From: an uncultured bacterium
GTDB lineage: Bacteria > Bacillota > Clostridia > Oscillospirales > Oscillospiraceae
Assembly: GCA_946548895.1 (NCBI GenBank)
Contig: CAMNQF010000027.1
Coordinates: forward strand, 1 to 50,495
Length of the DNA: 50,495 bases
Reading direction: 5' to 3'
In this document: positions 48,731 to 50,495 of the stretch, one piece after another
How positions within the stretch are numbered: the stretch's first letter is position 1
Layout of the letters: the number at the start of each line of letters is the position of its first letter
Notes under the pieces: model-generated
The model's database searches: none
The model's input: only the letters and a program-made list of their open reading frames with translations
What the model was told of the DNA's origin: nothing
Program-made: the position numbers and the translations under genes

Positions 48731-49407
48731 CCATGGGCTCCCTCTTTGATGGGATCGGCGGCTTCCCTCTGGCGGCGGTGCGCAACGGCATCACCCCCGT
48801 CTGGGCCAGCGAGATCGAGGCGTTCCCCATCCGCGTGACCCAGAAGCACTTCCCCGGCATGATCCATGTGGGGGATATCACCAAGCTGGATGGGGCCAAG
48901 CTGCCCCCGGTGGACATCATCTGCGGGGGCTCACCGTGTCAAGATCTGAGCGTGGCTGGCCCCCGTTCCGGTCTCGCGGGGGCCCGTTCCGGCCTGTTTA
49001 TGGAACAGATCCGCATTGTAAAGGAGATGAGAGCGGCAGATGTACAACGTGGACGGACAGATAAATCTATTCGCCCAAGACTGCTATGCTGGGAAAATGT
49101 TCCAGGTGCCTTCAGCTCGGGCTCGCCCAAGGGTGAGGACTTCCGGATCGTCCTCGAGGAGATCTGTAAAATTAGTGGCTATCCCGTTCATGTCCCTCGA
49201 CCTCACCCCTGGCCATGGCAATTTGCTGGGCGAATCATACTGGGAGATTCTTTCTCCCTGGCTTGGAGGGTCTTGGACGCTCAACACTGGGGTCTCGCCC
49301 AGAGAAGGGCGCGCGTGTTCGTTATCGCAGATTTTGGAGGACTCACCGCCCCGAAAATATTATTTATCCCGGAAAGCCTGCCTGGGTATCCTGCGCCGGG
49401 CCCGTGA
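48724..49407 (+). CDS. C5-cytosine DNA methyltransferase, motifs I-VIII only
   Basis: A 227-residue frame. Motif I is SLFDGIGGFPLAA, and the catalytic Pro-Cys is in ICGGSPCQDLSVAG. Motif VI is LCWENVPGAFSS. Motif VIII is AQRRARVFVIADFGG, and then the frame ends at PGYPAPGP. A working enzyme also needs the target-recognition region and motifs IX-X, which are absent from this frame. Sequence typical of the long insert after motif VIII in related phage and ICE enzymes continues in the +1 frame (next entry). So the gene is frameshifted, or the two frames are joined by recoding, or it is the N-terminal half of a split enzyme. Confidence 0.85.
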   Translation: MLTMGSLFDGIGGFPLAAVRNGITPVWASEIEAFPIRVTQKHFPGMIHVGDITKLDGAKLPPVDIICGGSPCQDLSVAGPRSGLAGARSGLFMEQIRIVKEMRAADVQRGRTDKSIRPRLLCWENVPGAFSSGSPKGEDFRIVLEEICKISGYPVHVPRPHPWPWQFAGRIILGDSFSLAWRVLDAQHWGLAQRRARVFVIADFGGLTAPKILFIPESLPGYPAPGP

Positions 49408-50293
49408 GCGGGGCAAGCCCCTGCCACCCCAACTGGAGGCGGCGCTGAACGCGCAGGCAGGGCTGACCGTGTATGTCACGCCCATTCCGGGCGCCGGACA
49501 AGTGACGGCCTTTGCGGCAAATCAGAGGGATGAAGTCCGGGATCTGCACGATGTGGCCGGGGCATTGAGCGCCCAGCCAGGGATGAAACAGCAAACCCTT
49601 GTGGCGGGCATTGTGAGCAAAGGGAACGGCGACTGCTTCCTGACCCCGGAGCGGCACACATCCCTCAGCGGGGGCGGCGGACAGGCGGGACAGGGCTATC
49701 CCTGCATCCTGACCGCAGACTGCCTGAATCCCTGGGACACCCAGCAGACCCGCATCTTCACGCCGGAAAGCACCGCGCCCACCCTGGCGGGGGCCGATGG
49801 CTGCGGCGGGCGGAATCCCGGTGGGCTGGTGTTGGACGGAGATGCCGCAGGGTATGGGGCCTGCCTCACCCCCTGGGACACCCAGCAGGCCCGGATCACC
49901 GCGCCGGAGGGCGTATCCCCCACCATCAACAGCGGCGAGGCCAAACCGGGCGGGCTGGTCTTTGCCGCTGGTTTCTGCGCCGGGGCGGGGCCGTCTGCCG
50001 GGAGCATAGGCTACCACGAGGAGCTGGCCCCCACTCTGAAAGCAGCCGCCAGCGGAAATATGATGCCGTCCGTGCTGTGCCTCAACGACCAGGGCGGGCA
50101 GATCATGGAGTGTTCAGAAGATGTGGCAGGCACGCTCCGGGCCCAGGAACACGGGCATCAGCCTCTTGTGTTTGAAAATCATGGGATCGATGCGAGATAT
50201 ACTGGCCCCCACAAAGTTGCGCCCACCTTATCTGCCAGGGCGGGCACAGGCTTTTCTGAACCTTGTGATGATGATATAAATTTGCACGATTAA
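49040..50293 (+). CDS. Second frame overlapping the cytosine methyltransferase, continuing into its insert region; 3' end cut
   Basis: A 417-codon frame, +1 relative to the methyltransferase and overlapping it for 368 bases. Its start MYNVDGQINLFAQDCYAGKM and the segments SRARPRVRTSGSSSRRS and LSQILEDSPPRKYYLSRKAC resemble a phage/ICE protein family I remember, as does LGILRRARERGKPLPP. Past 49407 it holds AANQRDEVRDLHDVAGAL, four APTL/SPTI-type motifs and a duplicated PWDTQQ unit (about 137 bases apart). These are typical of the variable insert in phage C5-methyltransferases. The resemblance ends at VAPTLSARAGTG (about 50,250). The final FSEPCDDDINLHD is foreign sequence. Confidence 0.55.
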   Translation: MYNVDGQINLFAQDCYAGKMFQVPSARARPRVRTSGSSSRRSVKLVAIPFMSLDLTPGHGNLLGESYWEILSPWLGGSWTLNTGVSPREGRACSLSQILEDSPPRKYYLSRKACLGILRRARERGKPLPPQLEAALNAQAGLTVYVTPIPGAGQVTAFAANQRDEVRDLHDVAGALSAQPGMKQQTLVAGIVSKGNGDCFLTPERHTSLSGGGGQAGQGYPCILTADCLNPWDTQQTRIFTPESTAPTLAGADGCGGRNPGGLVLDGDAAGYGACLTPWDTQQARITAPEGVSPTINSGEAKPGGLVFAAGFCAGAGPSAGSIGYHEELAPTLKAAASGNMMPSVLCLNDQGGQIMECSEDVAGTLRAQEHGHQPLVFENHGIDARYTGPHKVAPTLSARAGTGFSEPCDDDINLHD

Positions 50294-50317
50294 TGAACTT
50301 GGATGATTTTGGCAAAA

Positions 50318-50355
50318 CATCAAACAGGCAAGTGAGCAGGCTTGCCTGTTTGATG
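50318..50355. terminator. Perfect 15-bp hairpin in the foreign segment
   Basis: CATCAAACAGGCAAG and its complement around an 8-base loop. It could terminate readthrough from the ICE or lie at the end of an inserted element. Confidence 0.5.
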
Positions 50356-50430
50356 CCTTTCTGCAATTTGAGACAATTACTTGCCCGATGCATATTTTAG
50401 AGTAACTTCGACTCACATTAATTCTTATAA

Positions 50431-50495
50431 TGGAAAAAGAAAATGTGGTTATCCCTTTAGTTCAGCCAGAGGAAAAGGCCGGAATAAGGGACAGA
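50431..50495 (+). CDS. Possible start of a gene cut by the window edge
   Basis: ATG GAA AAA GAA opens 21 codons (MEKENVVIPLVQPEEKAGIR, then DR) that run off the window. There is no clear ribosome site, although TATAAT-like sequence overlaps the start. The short Lys/Glu/Pro leader resembles N-termini of serine recombinases carried by insertion-type mobile elements; this is a guess from style only. Confidence 0.25.

Larger units (their letters stand above)
50250..50495. mobile_element. AT-rich foreign sequence interrupting the methyltransferase region
   Basis: From about 50,250 the base composition turns AT-rich and the conserved methyltransferase-insert sequence ends abruptly. A perfect 15-bp hairpin lies at 50318-50355. 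A possible gene start follows at 50431 (MEKENVVIPLVQPEEKAGIR), a length and style seen at the start of serine recombinases, but the evidence is too short to name it. The insertion probably belongs to a second mobile element whose body is outside the window. Confidence 0.45.

Noticed and set aside
50250-50295. Group II intron 5' end in the cut methyltransferase region
   Set aside because: No GTGYG boundary at the point where conservation stops, and too little sequence to see a domain V.

Overview
The window looks like a high-GC Clostridia chromosome of the Oscillospiraceae / Flavonifractor type. The evidence is strong GGAGG ribosome-binding sites, S-layer homology (SLH) proteins, a sporulation-type SpoIID protein, an LTA-synthase-like sulfatase, frequent TTG/GTG starts, and an integrative conjugative element (ICE) of the kind common in gut Firmicutes. 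The species cannot be named from the sequence alone.

Bases 1-17,134 are host-like. They hold a flavodoxin (partial) facing a decayed LysR regulator, an XRE regulator, and a six-gene run at 2,411-9,523: iron alcohol dehydrogenase, membrane protein, FMN reductase, secreted SLH-flavodoxin, lipoprotein esterase-SLH-esterase, and ferredoxin-tailed aldo/keto reductase. These are followed by a MATE exporter, citrate synthase, SpoIID, an LtaS-like enzyme and a six-tRNA cluster (Val, Asp, Phe, Gly, Cys, Pro).

Bases 17,090-22,802 are a 5.67-kb element bounded by a perfect 48-bp direct repeat of the tRNA-Pro 3' half. It carries a tyrosine integrase whose natural start codon appears mutated to ATA, a DUF6809 protein, a 1.26-kb non-coding block with an RP4-like oriT candidate, an ECF-type sigma factor with a membrane partner, and a HEPN/MNT toxin-antitoxin pair. 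It has no relaxase, so it reads as a mobilizable satellite, or as the detached left end of the adjacent ICE.

From about 23,080 to 50,250 lies part of an ICE. First come tightly coupled genes for ArdA-like antirestriction proteins, LPD28, DUF4314/DUF6329, DUF3849, winged-helix and SpoVG proteins plus a Dam-type methylase. Next is a surface and sortase module: membrane protein, sortase, stalk-NlpC/P60 protein, and a 1,920-residue thioester adhesin with about 15 CnaB repeats. Then come conjugation-apparatus proteins (DUF3852 VirB2-like, VirB6/TrbL-like), a reversed UvrD-type helicase, a TSPPY DNA methyltransferase and a C5 cytosine methyltransferase. The last overlaps a second long coding frame, which is cut at about 50,250 by AT-rich foreign sequence.

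The most interesting signals are four: a shared Gly-Met C-terminal tail on about ten otherwise unrelated ICE accessory proteins; the relaxase-less att/oriT element; the overlapping methyltransferase frames; and an adhesin that ends exactly at LPTTGY with no membrane anchor beside its own sortase.
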